This document shows positions 8,914 to 17,534 of a stretch of DNA of 64,000 nucleotides, piece by piece (position 1 is the stretch's first letter; each line of letters starts with the position of its first letter). The notes under the pieces are model-generated. The model searched no databases. It saw only the letters and a list, made by a program, of their open reading frames with translations, and was not told where the DNA came from. Made by a program: the position numbers and the translations under genes. Source of the DNA: Achromobacter insolitus (GTDB lineage: Bacteria; Pseudomonadota; Gammaproteobacteria; Burkholderiales; Burkholderiaceae_B); the NCBI RefSeq assembly GCF_002209555.1, contig NZ_NJIF01000006.1:186001-250000 (forward strand), given 5' to 3'.

Positions 8914-8930
8914 AGGAAATAATTTTTCCT
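8914..8930. promoter_or_regulatory. inverted repeat ahead of the DadA-like gene
   Basis: AGGAAA and TTTCCT flank a 5-base centre, and a second TTTTTTCCTA copy lies at 8881-8890. Both are in the short gap between the LysR gene and the oxidase gene; they could be regulator-binding half-sites. Confidence 0.3.
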
Positions 8931-9009
8931 GTCGCGTCTCTTACGCTTGCGAAAGTTCACCGCTTCGCAATCGCAACCGGCCTCCAGGTCGATCAAGAAA
9001 TAGGAACCC

Positions 9010-10263
9010 ATGAAGATCCTCGTCCTAGGCGCCGGCGTGGTCGGAATCTCCACGGCCTATTACCTGACCCGCGCGGGCCACGAGGTGGACGTCGTGGAAC
9101 GCCACCCCGGCGCGGCGATGGAAACCAGCTTTGGCAACGCCGGGGGACTATGCCCCAGCTTTGCCGCGCCGTGGGCAGCGCCTGGAATGCCAATCAAAGT
9201 GTTGAAGATGGCATTGAAGGCCGATGCGCCCGTCCGCTACTCGCTTTGGCCCGAACTCGCAAGACTGCGCTGGACGCGCCTGTGGCTCAAAGAGTGCAAT
9301 GCGCCACGATTCCGGGTCAACAAATTGCGCATGCAGCGCGTGGCGCACTACAGCCTCGCATGCCTGCGGGAACTCATGGCGGAAACCGGCATCGCATTCG
9401 ACTTTCACGCCGACGGCGTCCTGCAGCTTTTCCAGACCAAGGCAGAATGCCAGTACGGCGATATTGCGGCCAGCGCCCTCAAAGAATTGGGCATCGCCCA
9501 CCATCGGTTGGACAGGCATGGCGCGATCGCCGTGGAACCCGCCTTGCGGGACGCGACGATCAACATCGAAGGCGCGCTTCATCTGCCGTCCGACGCGTCG
9601 GGCGACAGCCATCTCTTCTGCCAGGCAATGACGGCATGGCTGCGGAACGCCGGGGTGCGATTTCACTTTGGGACCGAGGTCAGGCGTTTGCTGAAAGAAG
9701 GCGGCCGCATCGTTGGAGCGGAAACTTCAGCCGGCGCGCTCAAAGCGGAAGCGACCGTCGTCGCCATGGGCAATCAGGCGCCCGCGCTTGTCGCCCCCCT
9801 GGGGATCAAGCTGCCGGTGTACCCGCTCAAGGGATTTTCCATCACGGTGCCCGTGATAGACGGCGAGCAGGCGCCGAACATGTCGGTGATGGATGAACAC
9901 AACAAGATCATGGTTTCCCGCTTGGGCAACAGAATCCGCGCCGCCGGCATGGCAGAACTGGTCGGCCACGATCTGTCGCTGGATCCGGGCCGCAAAGCCG
10001 TGCTGGTCCGTGCCGTGCGCAACATGTTTCCAAACGGCGTCGACTACGAAAACGCCAAATTCTGGGCGGGCCTGCGTCCCATGACACCGGACGGCCCGCC
10101 GATTCTGGGCCTGTCGGGCTGGGACGGGCTGTTTCTCAACAGCGGACATGGGTCGAATGGATGGACACAGGCTTGCGGCACGTCCCGCGTGGTTGCGGAC
10201 CTCGTGTGCGGACGCAAACCCGCAATCGATCTGGAAGGGCTTACCATCGGCCGCTTCAGCTAG
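9010..10263 (+). CDS. FAD-dependent D-amino-acid dehydrogenase (DadA-like)
   Basis: 417-residue DAO-family flavoprotein. The N-terminus carries the dinucleotide fold GAGVVGISTAYYL (GxGxxG at about residues 7-12) and then ETSFGNAGGLCP, very like the DadA segment that follows the FAD loop. The C-terminal GLRPMTPDGPPILG and NSGHGSNGWTQACG stretches complete the FAD site. DadA enzymes oxidise D-amino acids to oxoacids and pass electrons to the respiratory chain from the inner face of the membrane. No separate DadX racemase is nearby; other secondary or N-methyl amines are possible substrates. Regulation is probably by the LysR protein just upstream. Confidence 0.85.
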   Translation: MKILVLGAGVVGISTAYYLTRAGHEVDVVERHPGAAMETSFGNAGGLCPSFAAPWAAPGMPIKVLKMALKADAPVRYSLWPELARLRWTRLWLKECNAPRFRVNKLRMQRVAHYSLACLRELMAETGIAFDFHADGVLQLFQTKAECQYGDIAASALKELGIAHHRLDRHGAIAVEPALRDATINIEGALHLPSDASGDSHLFCQAMTAWLRNAGVRFHFGTEVRRLLKEGGRIVGAETSAGALKAEATVVAMGNQAPALVAPLGIKLPVYPLKGFSITVPVIDGEQAPNMSVMDEHNKIMVSRLGNRIRAAGMAELVGHDLSLDPGRKAVLVRAVRNMFPNGVDYENAKFWAGLRPMTPDGPPILGLSGWDGLFLNSGHGSNGWTQACGTSRVVADLVCGRKPAIDLEGLTIGRFS

Positions 10264-10315
10264 ACCCGCCCCGCCACCGGCGCGGAATGGATGGCGGCCC
10301 CTGCCAGCCCTGCTT

Positions 10316-11209
10316 CTAGAGCTGATCCAGCCTCAGTCGTTCCACCAGGTGATCGACAAACGCGCGCACCTTGGCGGGAGGGAGTCTGTTCTCCTGCCAC
10401 AACGCGTGAATAGGCACTGGCTTGGGTTCGAAATCCTCGAGTATGGTTTCCACCTGGCCCGCATCCAGCAAGTGTTTGATCTGCCACAGCGGCGAATAGC
10501 CGATGCCCAGCCCGGCGCTGACGGCGCGGTAGATTGCCGCCATCGTATTGGTACGGAAGGGACCGCGGACTCCCACCGCGCGCCGCTTGCCGTCAATCTG
10601 GAAAACCCATTGGCCGGGATGTTGATCGACGGTCCTGACAATGCAGGCGTGCTGGCGCAATTCCGACGGATGCGAGGGGCGGCCATGCTGCTCGAAGTAG
10701 GACCTCGCGCCGAATACGACCCGCCGCAAGGTTCCCAGCTGCCTTCCCTGCAAGCCTGAATCGGGCAGGTCGGCAATACGCACCACTAGGTCCAGGCCAG
10801 CACTGGACAGATCGGTAAACGAATCCGTCAGTTGCAGGTCGACTTCAACTTGTGGATAGGCTTGCATGTATTGCGCGATGACCGGAACCAGGAAGTCCGG
10901 ACCGAACAGGATCGGCGCTCCCACGCGCAACAGGCCGGACGGCGCCGTCCGGCGATCGGCGACCTCAAGCCGCGCCTCGCCGATCTCCGCTACCGCCGGC
11001 TTCACACGCAAGAAGAATGTCTCCCCGGCTTCGCTGAGCGCGCAATGCCGGGTACTGCGGTGTACGAGCTGAACGCCGACATCCTGTTCCAGCGCAGCCA
11101 GGGAGCGGCTGACAGCTTGCAGCGAACGGTTGAGAAGGCGCGCAGCCTTTGTCAGGCTCCCGGTTTCAGCGATATGGATAAAGGCTTCAAGGTCTTCGAG
11201 GCGGCTCAT
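10316..11209 (-). CDS. LysR-family transcriptional regulator (CrgA/DsdC-like group)
   Basis: 297 residues beginning MSRLEDLEAFIHIAETGSLT, the form common in LysR proteins that control divergent NAD(P)-dependent genes. The helix-turn-helix spans about residues 17-37 (KAARLLNRSLQAVSRSLAAL) and the effector domain about 90-290. It is divergent from the NmrA-like gene at 11317; a dyad with LysR geometry lies between them. It probably activates that gene and the downstream DUF2798 gene. Confidence 0.88.
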   Translation of the reverse strand: MSRLEDLEAFIHIAETGSLTKAARLLNRSLQAVSRSLAALEQDVGVQLVHRSTRHCALSEAGETFFLRVKPAVAEIGEARLEVADRRTAPSGLLRVGAPILFGPDFLVPVIAQYMQAYPQVEVDLQLTDSFTDLSSAGLDLVVRIADLPDSGLQGRQLGTLRRVVFGARSYFEQHGRPSHPSELRQHACIVRTVDQHPGQWVFQIDGKRRAVGVRGPFRTNTMAAIYRAVSAGLGIGYSPLWQIKHLLDAGQVETILEDFEPKPVPIHALWQENRLPPAKVRAFVDHLVERLRLDQL

Positions 11210-11250
11210 TATTATCTCGAATAACGTGATTTAGATTCACATTTTGCACT

Positions 11251-11266
11251 TATTGTTTCGACAATA
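11251..11266. promoter_or_regulatory. LysR-type dyad between divergent genes
   Basis: TATTGT and ACAATA arms around a 4-base centre lie between the LysR start at 11209 and the NmrA-like start at 11317. The element also fits T-N11-A spacing, as expected for a LysR regulatory site. Confidence 0.45.
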
Positions 11267-11316
11267 CCGAGAATCTACACTGCCCTCGATCGTTCATCCA
11301 TCCCGAGGAGAAACCA

Positions 11317-12213
11317 GTGGGCAGCGCTCAACCCATCGTTCTGGTCGTTGGGGCCACCGGCAAATTTGCAAGCCTGGTGGTTCCCGAATTACTGCGGCGC
11401 AAGGTCGCAATCCGGGCTCTCGTGCGCGATGCGGCGCGGGCAGCGGTTGCCCGCTCGCTCGGAGCGAGTGAGGTGGCCATCGGCGACCTCCGCAATATCC
11501 ACAGTCTTGCCGAGGCAACGCGCGGCGTAGATGGCATTTTTCATATCGGCCCCGCGTTTACTGCGGACGAAGCCGCGATGGGCGTGGCGCTGGTTGCCGC
11601 GGCACAACGCAACGGCGTGCGGAAATTTGTCTTTTCGTCCGTCATCCAGCCGACGAACACGCGCCTTGCCAATCACGCCAGCAAGATACCCGTAGAGGAC
11701 GCCCTATACGCGTCACGGCTGGAATATACGATCCTGCATCCTGCCAATTTCATGCAGAACATAGGCTTGGCCTGGCCATCCATCCGTGACCATTCCTGCT
11801 TCGGCGAGCCTTTTCCCAATGACGCAAGAATCGCGCGCGTGGACTACCGGGATGTCGCGGAGGTCGCCGCGATCGCATTGACGGAAGACCGGCTTGCCTT
11901 CGCCACGCTGGAGTTGTGCGCCGGCATGTTCGACCGCATGGACATCGTAGCCGCCTTGTCGGACGCGCTGGGTTATCCGGTCACTGCACGGCAGCCTGAA
12001 TTCAACGCATGGGCGGCCAACGCCCGTCTGCCTTATGGCGACGAGCAGATCGTGTTGCTGTCAAAAGTGTTCGATCACTACCGGGCCGTTGGACTAGGGG
12101 GCAACAGCCTCGCCTTGACGGCCGCGCTCGAACGGGAACCGCGCTCGCTCCGCGCGTACATCAAAGACCTGGTCGCGGAGAAAAAATCTGCCCGCCAGGA
12201 TAAGGATCATTGA
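11317..12213 (+). CDS. NmrA-like NAD(P)-binding protein
   Basis: 298 residues starting at GTG, with GAGGAG 6 bases ahead. It has an atypical-SDR Rossmann start, VLVVGATGKFASLVVPEL (GATGxxG at about residues 12-18), an ALVRD segment for the cofactor phosphate, and FVFSSVIQP in the place of the SDR catalytic strand without YxxxK. NmrA-like proteins sense or use NAD(P)(H) or reduce quinone-like compounds. A small DUF2798 membrane gene follows after one base, so the two are co-transcribed. Confidence 0.8.
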   Translation: MGSAQPIVLVVGATGKFASLVVPELLRRKVAIRALVRDAARAAVARSLGASEVAIGDLRNIHSLAEATRGVDGIFHIGPAFTADEAAMGVALVAAAQRNGVRKFVFSSVIQPTNTRLANHASKIPVEDALYASRLEYTILHPANFMQNIGLAWPSIRDHSCFGEPFPNDARIARVDYRDVAEVAAIALTEDRLAFATLELCAGMFDRMDIVAALSDALGYPVTARQPEFNAWAANARLPYGDEQIVLLSKVFDHYRAVGLGGNSLALTAALEREPRSLRAYIKDLVAEKKSARQDKDH

Positions 12214-12214
12214 A

Positions 12215-12448
12215 ATGCCAAAACTCCCTCAAGGCTATGCCCGCTTTCTCATGCCACTGGTACTTTCAGTGTTCATGTCGGCCATTGTTTCGGCTGTGGC
12301 GACCGCCACAAGCGTCGGCGTGGGCGCCGATTTTGTCCTCAGTTGGCCCAATGCCTGGGGCGCCTCGTGGATCGTCGCGTTTCCTAGCCTGCTACTCCTG
12401 CTGCCCGTCGTGCGCCGGTTCGTCGCCTGGATGGTCGTCCAGGCATAG
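12215..12448 (+). CDS. DUF2798-family small inner-membrane protein
   Basis: 77 residues with two predicted membrane spans (about residues 11-32 and 50-70) and a short polar link containing FVLSWPNAWGASW, the sequence I associate with DUF2798. Function unknown for the family. Its ATG begins one base after the stop of the NmrA-like gene. Confidence 0.75.
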   Translation: MPKLPQGYARFLMPLVLSVFMSAIVSAVATATSVGVGADFVLSWPNAWGASWIVAFPSLLLLLPVVRRFVAWMVVQA

Positions 12449-12482
12449 CGCCGCCCCCGGCCCCGAGGAGGCCTCGCCCCCG

Positions 12483-13115
12483 CTATCCCGCGGCGGGCCA
12501 GGCAAGCATGGCGGCGTCGATGATCACATTCAGCTTGTCCACGGAGGCGCCGTCACGGGCCTGAATGGAAAGCCCTTCGAGAACGGTGGTGTAAAAGGCC
12601 GCGAGCTGGCCGACATCCGCCGAGGAATCAAGGTCTCCCGCTGCAATACCTTGCGCAAGGCGGTCTCTCAGCATCGTTTCGCCGTTCAAGCGGTTTTCGG
12701 CAAGAAACGCGCGCACGCTCTCGTTCTCGGGAGCGCCAAGCAAGGATGACAATACGATCATGCAGCCGCGCGGCCCCTCTTCGACGACATAGGCTCGCGC
12801 GTTGGCTCGCAACATGGTCTCGACGGCTTCGCGGGCTGTGCCGGCCTTGGCAAGGCTCTGCGACGTCGCACGGCCCTCGATGCGATCGTAAAGCTCGACG
12901 GCTTCACGGAAGATCTCTTCCTTGCAACCAAAGGTGGAATACAGGCTGGGCTTGTTGACGCCCATGGCTGCGACCAGGTCCTGGATCGACGTGCCTTCAT
13001 AGCCTTGCGTCCAGAAGGTTCGCATGGCGGCAAGCAAAGCCGCGTCCCTGTCAAATTCCCTGGGCCGGCCGATTTTCGGCGCTGGCGCCGATTTTGTTTT
13101 GCCACCGATACTCAC
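12483..13115 (-). CDS. TetR-family transcriptional repressor
   Basis: 210 residues. The N-terminal helix-turn-helix (about residues 20-65) includes GYEGTSIQDLVAAMGVNKPS and LYSTFGCKEEIF, the standard TetR pattern. The C-terminal helical domain should bind an inducer. Its start overlaps the stop of the SugE-like gene by 4 bases (ATGA), so it is translated with that gene and the SDR before it. A perfect palindrome upstream of the SDR (14241-14250) is the likely operator, giving autorepression released by a toxic ligand. Confidence 0.9.
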   Translation of the reverse strand: MSIGGKTKSAPAPKIGRPREFDRDAALLAAMRTFWTQGYEGTSIQDLVAAMGVNKPSLYSTFGCKEEIFREAVELYDRIEGRATSQSLAKAGTAREAVETMLRANARAYVVEEGPRGCMIVLSSLLGAPENESVRAFLAENRLNGETMLRDRLAQGIAAGDLDSSADVGQLAAFYTTVLEGLSIQARDGASVDKLNVIIDAAMLAWPAAG

Positions 13116-13429
13116 GATTCAATTATCCGCAGACCCGCTACGCCTATCCCTATCAGCCCCAGGAACAGCAGCTTGGCCGATGACATGTGCTCGCCGAGCA
13201 GCAATGCGCCGAAAGCAGCCACGCCAAAGGCGCCAATACCCACCCAAATGGCATATGCGGTGCCAACGGGCAGATGCTTGAGGGCCAAGCCGAGCAGGAC
13301 CAGGCTTAGCATTGCAACACTAACACCGATCACGCTGGGCCAAAACCTCGTCAATCCGTCAGCCTGCTTGAGCGCCAATGCCCAGACGATTTCGAGCATG
13401 CCGGCCAGTGCCAATAGTCCCCAGGCCAT
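13112..13429 (-). CDS. sugE: SugE/Gdx-type small multidrug resistance transporter
   Basis: 105 residues with four membrane helices and the SMR catalytic Glu in ALAGMLEIVWA (about residue 13). LPVGTAYAIWVGIGA in helix 3 is typical of the SugE/Gdx branch, which exports guanidinium and some quaternary amines, and the length equals that of E. coli SugE. ATG at 13427-13429 is preferred over an upstream in-frame GTG because GAGG stands 6 bases before it. It sits in an SDR-sugE-tetR operon. Confidence 0.85.
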   Translation of the reverse strand: MAWGLLALAGMLEIVWALALKQADGLTRFWPSVIGVSVAMLSLVLLGLALKHLPVGTAYAIWVGIGAFGVAAFGALLLGEHMSSAKLLFLGLIGIGVAGLRIIES

Positions 13430-13485
13430 CTGAATCCTCACTGTTGTCCGCTTCGGCCAGCGGCTTGCGTTTGGTCCCTGCGCCG

Positions 13486-14223
13486 CTACGCTGTGAAGCC
13501 ACCATCAATGGCCAGCGCAGATCCCGTGATGAACTGACTCTCGGCCGCTGCAAGATATGCAACGGCTGCCGCGATTTCCTCGGGTTTGGCGTATCGCTTG
13601 ATCGCCATGAGTTCCAGTTCGGCCGCGACCGTCGGGCCGTCGGCCGGATTCATGTCGGTGTCGGTCGACCCTGGATCGACAATGTTTACCGTGATGCCGC
13701 GCGCCCCCACCTCGCGCGCCAGCCCCTTGGTAAAGCCGATCAGCGCGGATTTGCTCATCGCATAGAGCGTCACCCCACCATAGGGCACGCGCTGCGCAAA
13801 GCACGAGCCGATCGAGATAATGCGCCCGCCGCAACCCATGTGGGCAAGTGCCGCTTGAGAGGCCACGTACACCGCTGCGGCGTGGATCGCCAACGTATCG
13901 TTGATCTCCTGCAGCGTGGCGTCCTCGATAGGTCCTGAAGGAAATACGCCCGCGCTGTTGACGAGTATGTCCAGCCGGCCGAACTCCCTGGCGGTCTGAT
14001 CCACCGCTGCGCGGACCGCAGCCATATCACGGCTATCCGCCTTGACGCCGAGGACCCGGCCCCCGGTGCCGCCCAGCTCCTGGACCAGGTCTCTGGCCGC
14101 CTGCTCCGACCTGGCGTAAGTAAAGGCCACATCCGCCCCCCTTTGCGCCAAGCGCCGCACGATAGCTGCGCCAATGCCACGCGTCCCTCCCGTGACCAGA
14201 GCAACCTTGCCTTGGAATTCCAT
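13486..14223 (-). CDS. SDR-family oxidoreductase (3-oxoacyl-ACP-reductase-like)
   Basis: 245-residue classical SDR: TGGTRGIG at residues 11-18, NSAG near 89, catalytic Ser in IISIGS near 140 and YAMSK for Tyr and Lys near 153-157. All four catalytic elements are intact, unlike the SDR at 4080-4859. The frame is open far upstream but the ATG at 14223 follows a G-rich Shine-Dalgarno and fits the fold. It is first gene of the TetR operon; a perfect palindrome lies 18 bases before its start. Its substrate is probably an aldehyde, ketone or quinone. Confidence 0.87.
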   Translation of the reverse strand: MEFQGKVALVTGGTRGIGAAIVRRLAQRGADVAFTYARSEQAARDLVQELGGTGGRVLGVKADSRDMAAVRAAVDQTAREFGRLDILVNSAGVFPSGPIEDATLQEINDTLAIHAAAVYVASQAALAHMGCGGRIISIGSCFAQRVPYGGVTLYAMSKSALIGFTKGLAREVGARGITVNIVDPGSTDTDMNPADGPTVAAELELMAIKRYAKPEEIAAAVAYLAAAESQFITGSALAIDGGFTA

Positions 14224-14240
14224 CTTGACGCCCCTTTTAT

Positions 14241-14250
14241 ACCGATCGGT
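14241..14250. promoter_or_regulatory. candidate TetR operator
   Basis: ACCGATCGGT is a perfect 10-bp palindrome in AT-rich flanks, 18 bases ahead of the SDR start and about 170 bases ahead of the divergent hydrolase. TetR-family repressors of SDR/oxidoreductase operons often use ACCGnnCGGT-type operators. It could control both directions. Confidence 0.6.
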
Positions 14251-14417
14251 TAAAAATAGGCTACGTGAACTGGCATTCGCCGTCAAGACTTGCCATGCAA
14301 GCTGGGAAAAAAGGCCGGAAGCTGGCGTTGCCCTCTGCGCAGAACCGGTCAGGCACTGTGATTGCTGACGCGCAAGGCCCACGCCCACAGATCGATCCGC
14401 ATCCCGAGGAGGCCCAC

Positions 14418-15308
14418 ATGACCGCGCATGTCCAGCACCGCCGCATCCGCGTCGACAACATCGACACCTTCTACCGCACAGCGGGCCGGCCGGACGCGCC
14501 CGCCATCCTGCTGCCGCACGGATATCCCTGTTCTTCCTACGAATTCCGCAACCTGATGCCCCGCCTGGCGGACCGCTGGCTCCTGGTCGCACCCGATTAC
14601 CCCGGTGCGGGCTACAGCGCCACCCCCGATGGCTTTAATTACAGTTTCGATGGCTATGCGGTCTTCCTGGATCGTTTCGTCAAAACGCTGGGCCTGGACC
14701 GCTTTGCGCTCTACCTGCACGACTTCGGCTCACCCATCGGGGCGCGATTGGCCATGCTGGCGCCACACCGGGTGACCGCGCTGATCATCCAGAACGGCGA
14801 CGTGCCATACGAAGACGCCTTGGGCCCCAAGTACGCGGACATCGAGGCCACCTGGGCGTTGCCGCCAGCGGAAATGCGCCTGGCCATTGGCGACAGCATT
14901 ACCGAAGCGAGTTTTCAGGAAGAGTTCCTGAACCATGTCCGGCCAGACATCGCCGAGAGAATTTCGCCAGACCTATGGACGCTGCACTGGTCACTGATGA
15001 CGGCACGCCGCAAGGAGGTTGCCATCGACCTGATCGCCGGGCTGAAACAAAACCGGTTCTGGTTCGCGCAGCACCGGCAATACCTGGCCAAACACCAACC
15101 GCCGACACTGATAGTCTGGGGCCCGCAAGACCATTACATGCCCGAAGCCTCGGCCCGCGCGTATCTGCGCGACCTGCCGGATGCGGAGCTCCACCTGCTG
15201 GACGGCGGCCATTGGTTGTTGGAGACGCATCTGGATGAGGTGGCCACGCTGATACGGACATTCCTGCAACGGGTGCATGCTGCCGGCGCGAGTGGCCACA
15301 ACGCGTGA
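14418..15308 (+). CDS. alpha/beta hydrolase (epoxide hydrolase / haloalkane dehalogenase-like)
   Basis: 296 residues. PHGYP (about 33-37) is the oxyanion-hole HG motif, LHDFG carries the Asp nucleophile in the epoxide-hydrolase style (near residue 101), GPQDH near 237 would supply the acid, and GGHWLLE the catalytic His near 267. ATG at 14418 has GAGGAGG 6 bases ahead, so it is chosen although the frame is open for 51 more codons. It is divergent from the TetR-controlled SDR operon and may share its regulation. Confidence 0.85.
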   Translation: MTAHVQHRRIRVDNIDTFYRTAGRPDAPAILLPHGYPCSSYEFRNLMPRLADRWLLVAPDYPGAGYSATPDGFNYSFDGYAVFLDRFVKTLGLDRFALYLHDFGSPIGARLAMLAPHRVTALIIQNGDVPYEDALGPKYADIEATWALPPAEMRLAIGDSITEASFQEEFLNHVRPDIAERISPDLWTLHWSLMTARRKEVAIDLIAGLKQNRFWFAQHRQYLAKHQPPTLIVWGPQDHYMPEASARAYLRDLPDAELHLLDGGHWLLETHLDEVATLIRTFLQRVHAAGASGHNA

Positions 15309-15361
15309 ATCAGCCGCCCGCCGCACCGTTTCGTGGTGGCGTTCCAGCCCCGGCCATGCGC

Positions 15362-16327
15362 CTACTGTGCCGGTGACAGCTTGGCCGCCTTGGCCGCCGC
15401 CGCGTACATCGGAATCTCCTGGGCCATGGTATCTGCCAGGGTTTTCGATGCGCTGCCTACGGGATCGATCCCCAGTTCCAGCAGGCGCTCCGCCACGGCG
15501 GGATCGCGCACGGCGGCGGACACGGTGGCCTGCAGCTTCTCGATGACGGCCGGCGGCGTGCCCGCAGGAGCGTACAGGGACGACCAGAACGACATCGCGA
15601 AGTCCGGCGCTCCGGATTCGCTCACGGTAGGAACGTCAGGCAACAAGGTGAAGCGCTTCGCCCCCGTAACAGCCAACGCCTTCAACCGGCCGCTGCGGAT
15701 CTGAGGCAGCACGGCCGCGGTATCGATCAACGCAAAGTCGATCTCATTGGCCAGCAATGCCGCGACCACGGCGGAGTTCCCTTTGTAGTTGACGACCTCC
15801 GTCGCCAGGCCGACACGCTTGGCGAAAATTTCGGTGGCAAGCTGGAAGGAGTTCGCGCCCGAGCCTGCAAACAATGGCTTGCCGCCCTTCTTTCCCTGGC
15901 CGACCAGATCCGCCACCGAGCGCGCCGAGCTTTCCGCCTTGACGGTGAGGATCATGGGAATGTCCCCAACCAGGGAGATCGGCGCAAAATCTGCGACGGG
16001 ATCGTAGTCCAGGTTGTTGTAGATGGCCGGATTCACGGTCATGCCGCTGCTTGGCCCCACCAGCAAGGTGTAGCCGTCCGGCTCTGCCCGCTTGACGGCG
16101 CCGATGGCAATAGCGCCGCTGGCGCCGGGCCGGTTCTCCACGATGAAGGGCTGGCCCAGGCGGCGCTGGAATTGCTCGGCCATCAGGCGGGCAAGGATAT
16201 CGTTGCCGCCACCTGGCGCGAAACCCACGATCATGCGCACGGGCCGCGCCGGATATTCTTGCGCAGCCGCATGACAGGCTGACACCGCGAGCAAAGCACC
16301 CATCCAAATAGACAAAAGCCGTTTCAT
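15362..16327 (-). CDS. Bug-family (TctC-like) periplasmic solute receptor
   Basis: 321 residues. The signal peptide runs MKRLLSIWMGALLAVSACHAAAQ and the mature part starts EYPARPVRMIVGFAPGGGND, the Bug opening and first ligand loop. ATG at 16325-16327 has GGAG 7 bases ahead. It is divergent from the AraC-family gene and may deliver the substrate of the GlcF/flavoprotein pair that lies beyond that regulator. No TctA/TctB is nearby. Confidence 0.88.
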   Translation of the reverse strand: MKRLLSIWMGALLAVSACHAAAQEYPARPVRMIVGFAPGGGNDILARLMAEQFQRRLGQPFIVENRPGASGAIAIGAVKRAEPDGYTLLVGPSSGMTVNPAIYNNLDYDPVADFAPISLVGDIPMILTVKAESSARSVADLVGQGKKGGKPLFAGSGANSFQLATEIFAKRVGLATEVVNYKGNSAVVAALLANEIDFALIDTAAVLPQIRSGRLKALAVTGAKRFTLLPDVPTVSESGAPDFAMSFWSSLYAPAGTPPAVIEKLQATVSAAVRDPAVAERLLELGIDPVGSASKTLADTMAQEIPMYAAAAKAAKLSPAQ

Positions 16328-16474
16328 GCCACGCTCCATTCGTTGAACATAGTGCGCCGTTACTGGGGAATGCACGGATGGCCCATTCTCCACCGCCTCG
16401 CTACATTGCGCATGACCCAACGTGCCAGCCAATGCCGCTGGCAGCGACAGCACGCGACGGACCCCGGAGCCGAG

Positions 16475-17431
16475 ATGGCACCTGAATGGCACAACTGGAG
16501 CACCCTCGATCACGGCCAGCACGCCCTGGCGTTCTGGCAGGACGCGGTCTGCGCCGGCGTGCTCGACTCCGAATTCCGCGCCGAACCGGACGCCGGCTTC
16601 GCCGGCACGATGTCGAGCCAGAACCGCGCGGGGGTCCGGCTGGTGAACTTCGCAAGCTCCCCGCACATGATCCGGCGCTCCCAGCGGCAAGTCAGCCGTC
16701 TCAATGGCGATCACCTCATGCTCAGCCTGCAATTGCAGGGCAGCGCCGTGATGGCCCAAGGTGACGAGCAGCTGTGCCTGAGGCCGGGAGAATTCGGGCT
16801 GCTCGATACCGGATCCGCGTTCGACATCACGTTTCCCGAAGCGACCTCGCGCCGGCTGGTCCTGCTGCCGCGCCACGCCTTGAGCGCGCGCGCTCCTGGC
16901 CTGCGGCGGCTGCGCGCTCCGGCGAGCCTGCCGGCCGACATGCCGTTCGCGCCCGTGCTGGCCGAAACCATGCGCTTGCTGACAGACACCGGCGTCAAGC
17001 TGCAAGACCGAACCGTCGACACGCTGCTGAATACCGTCATCGAGATCGTCGCCCTGCATTGCGCAGCCATCACGGACGCCGCGGCGCCCCCCTCTACCGA
17101 ACTGAGTTTCGTCGGCATCAAGCGCCACATCGATACGACGATCGCCGATCCTGGCCTGTCGCCCGCGACGGTAGCCGCCGCGTGCCGCATTTCGGTCCGC
17201 ACCCTGCACCGCCTGTTCGCTCGGCACGCCCAGCTGTCATTCGAGGCGTACGTGGTCCAGGCCCGCCTGGCGCTCGCGCATGAACTGCTGGCGGCCGGCA
17301 AGACCCGTACAGTCAGCGAGGCCGCCTTCGCCTGCGGCTTCAACAATCTCTCCCACTTCACGCGGCGGTTCTCCGAGCGCTACGGCGAATTGCCCGTCAA
17401 TCTCCTCAAGCTGGGGCAGACGCGCAACTGA
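16475..17431 (+). CDS. AraC-family transcriptional regulator
   Basis: 318 residues from the ATG at 16475 (GGAG 5 bases ahead); the frame could begin as early as 16343 but that N-terminus looks non-coding. The N-terminal half is a cupin-like sensor of the FeaR/AraC_binding_2 kind. The C-terminal 100 residues hold two helix-turn-helix units, LSPATVAAACRISVRTLHRL and VSEAAFACGFNNLSHFTRRF. It lies between a divergent Bug receptor and the downstream redox pair and likely controls both. Confidence 0.85.
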   Translation: MAPEWHNWSTLDHGQHALAFWQDAVCAGVLDSEFRAEPDAGFAGTMSSQNRAGVRLVNFASSPHMIRRSQRQVSRLNGDHLMLSLQLQGSAVMAQGDEQLCLRPGEFGLLDTGSAFDITFPEATSRRLVLLPRHALSARAPGLRRLRAPASLPADMPFAPVLAETMRLLTDTGVKLQDRTVDTLLNTVIEIVALHCAAITDAAAPPSTELSFVGIKRHIDTTIADPGLSPATVAAACRISVRTLHRLFARHAQLSFEAYVVQARLALAHELLAAGKTRTVSEAAFACGFNNLSHFTRRFSERYGELPVNLLKLGQTRN

Positions 17432-17534
17432 CGCCCTGGGCGGCGTCCGCTGGCGCGCTGGGCACAGCCCGGCATTCCTGGTGGCGACAGAATGAGCTTC
17501 ATCCCGGCCCCGGCCGGCAAGCCTCAGTCGCCCC

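Noticed and set aside
16328-17227. Upstream extension of the Bug receptor frame at 15362 through the AraC gene
   Set aside because: A signal peptide and ribosome site fix the Bug start at 16327; the extension is antisense to the AraC regulator.
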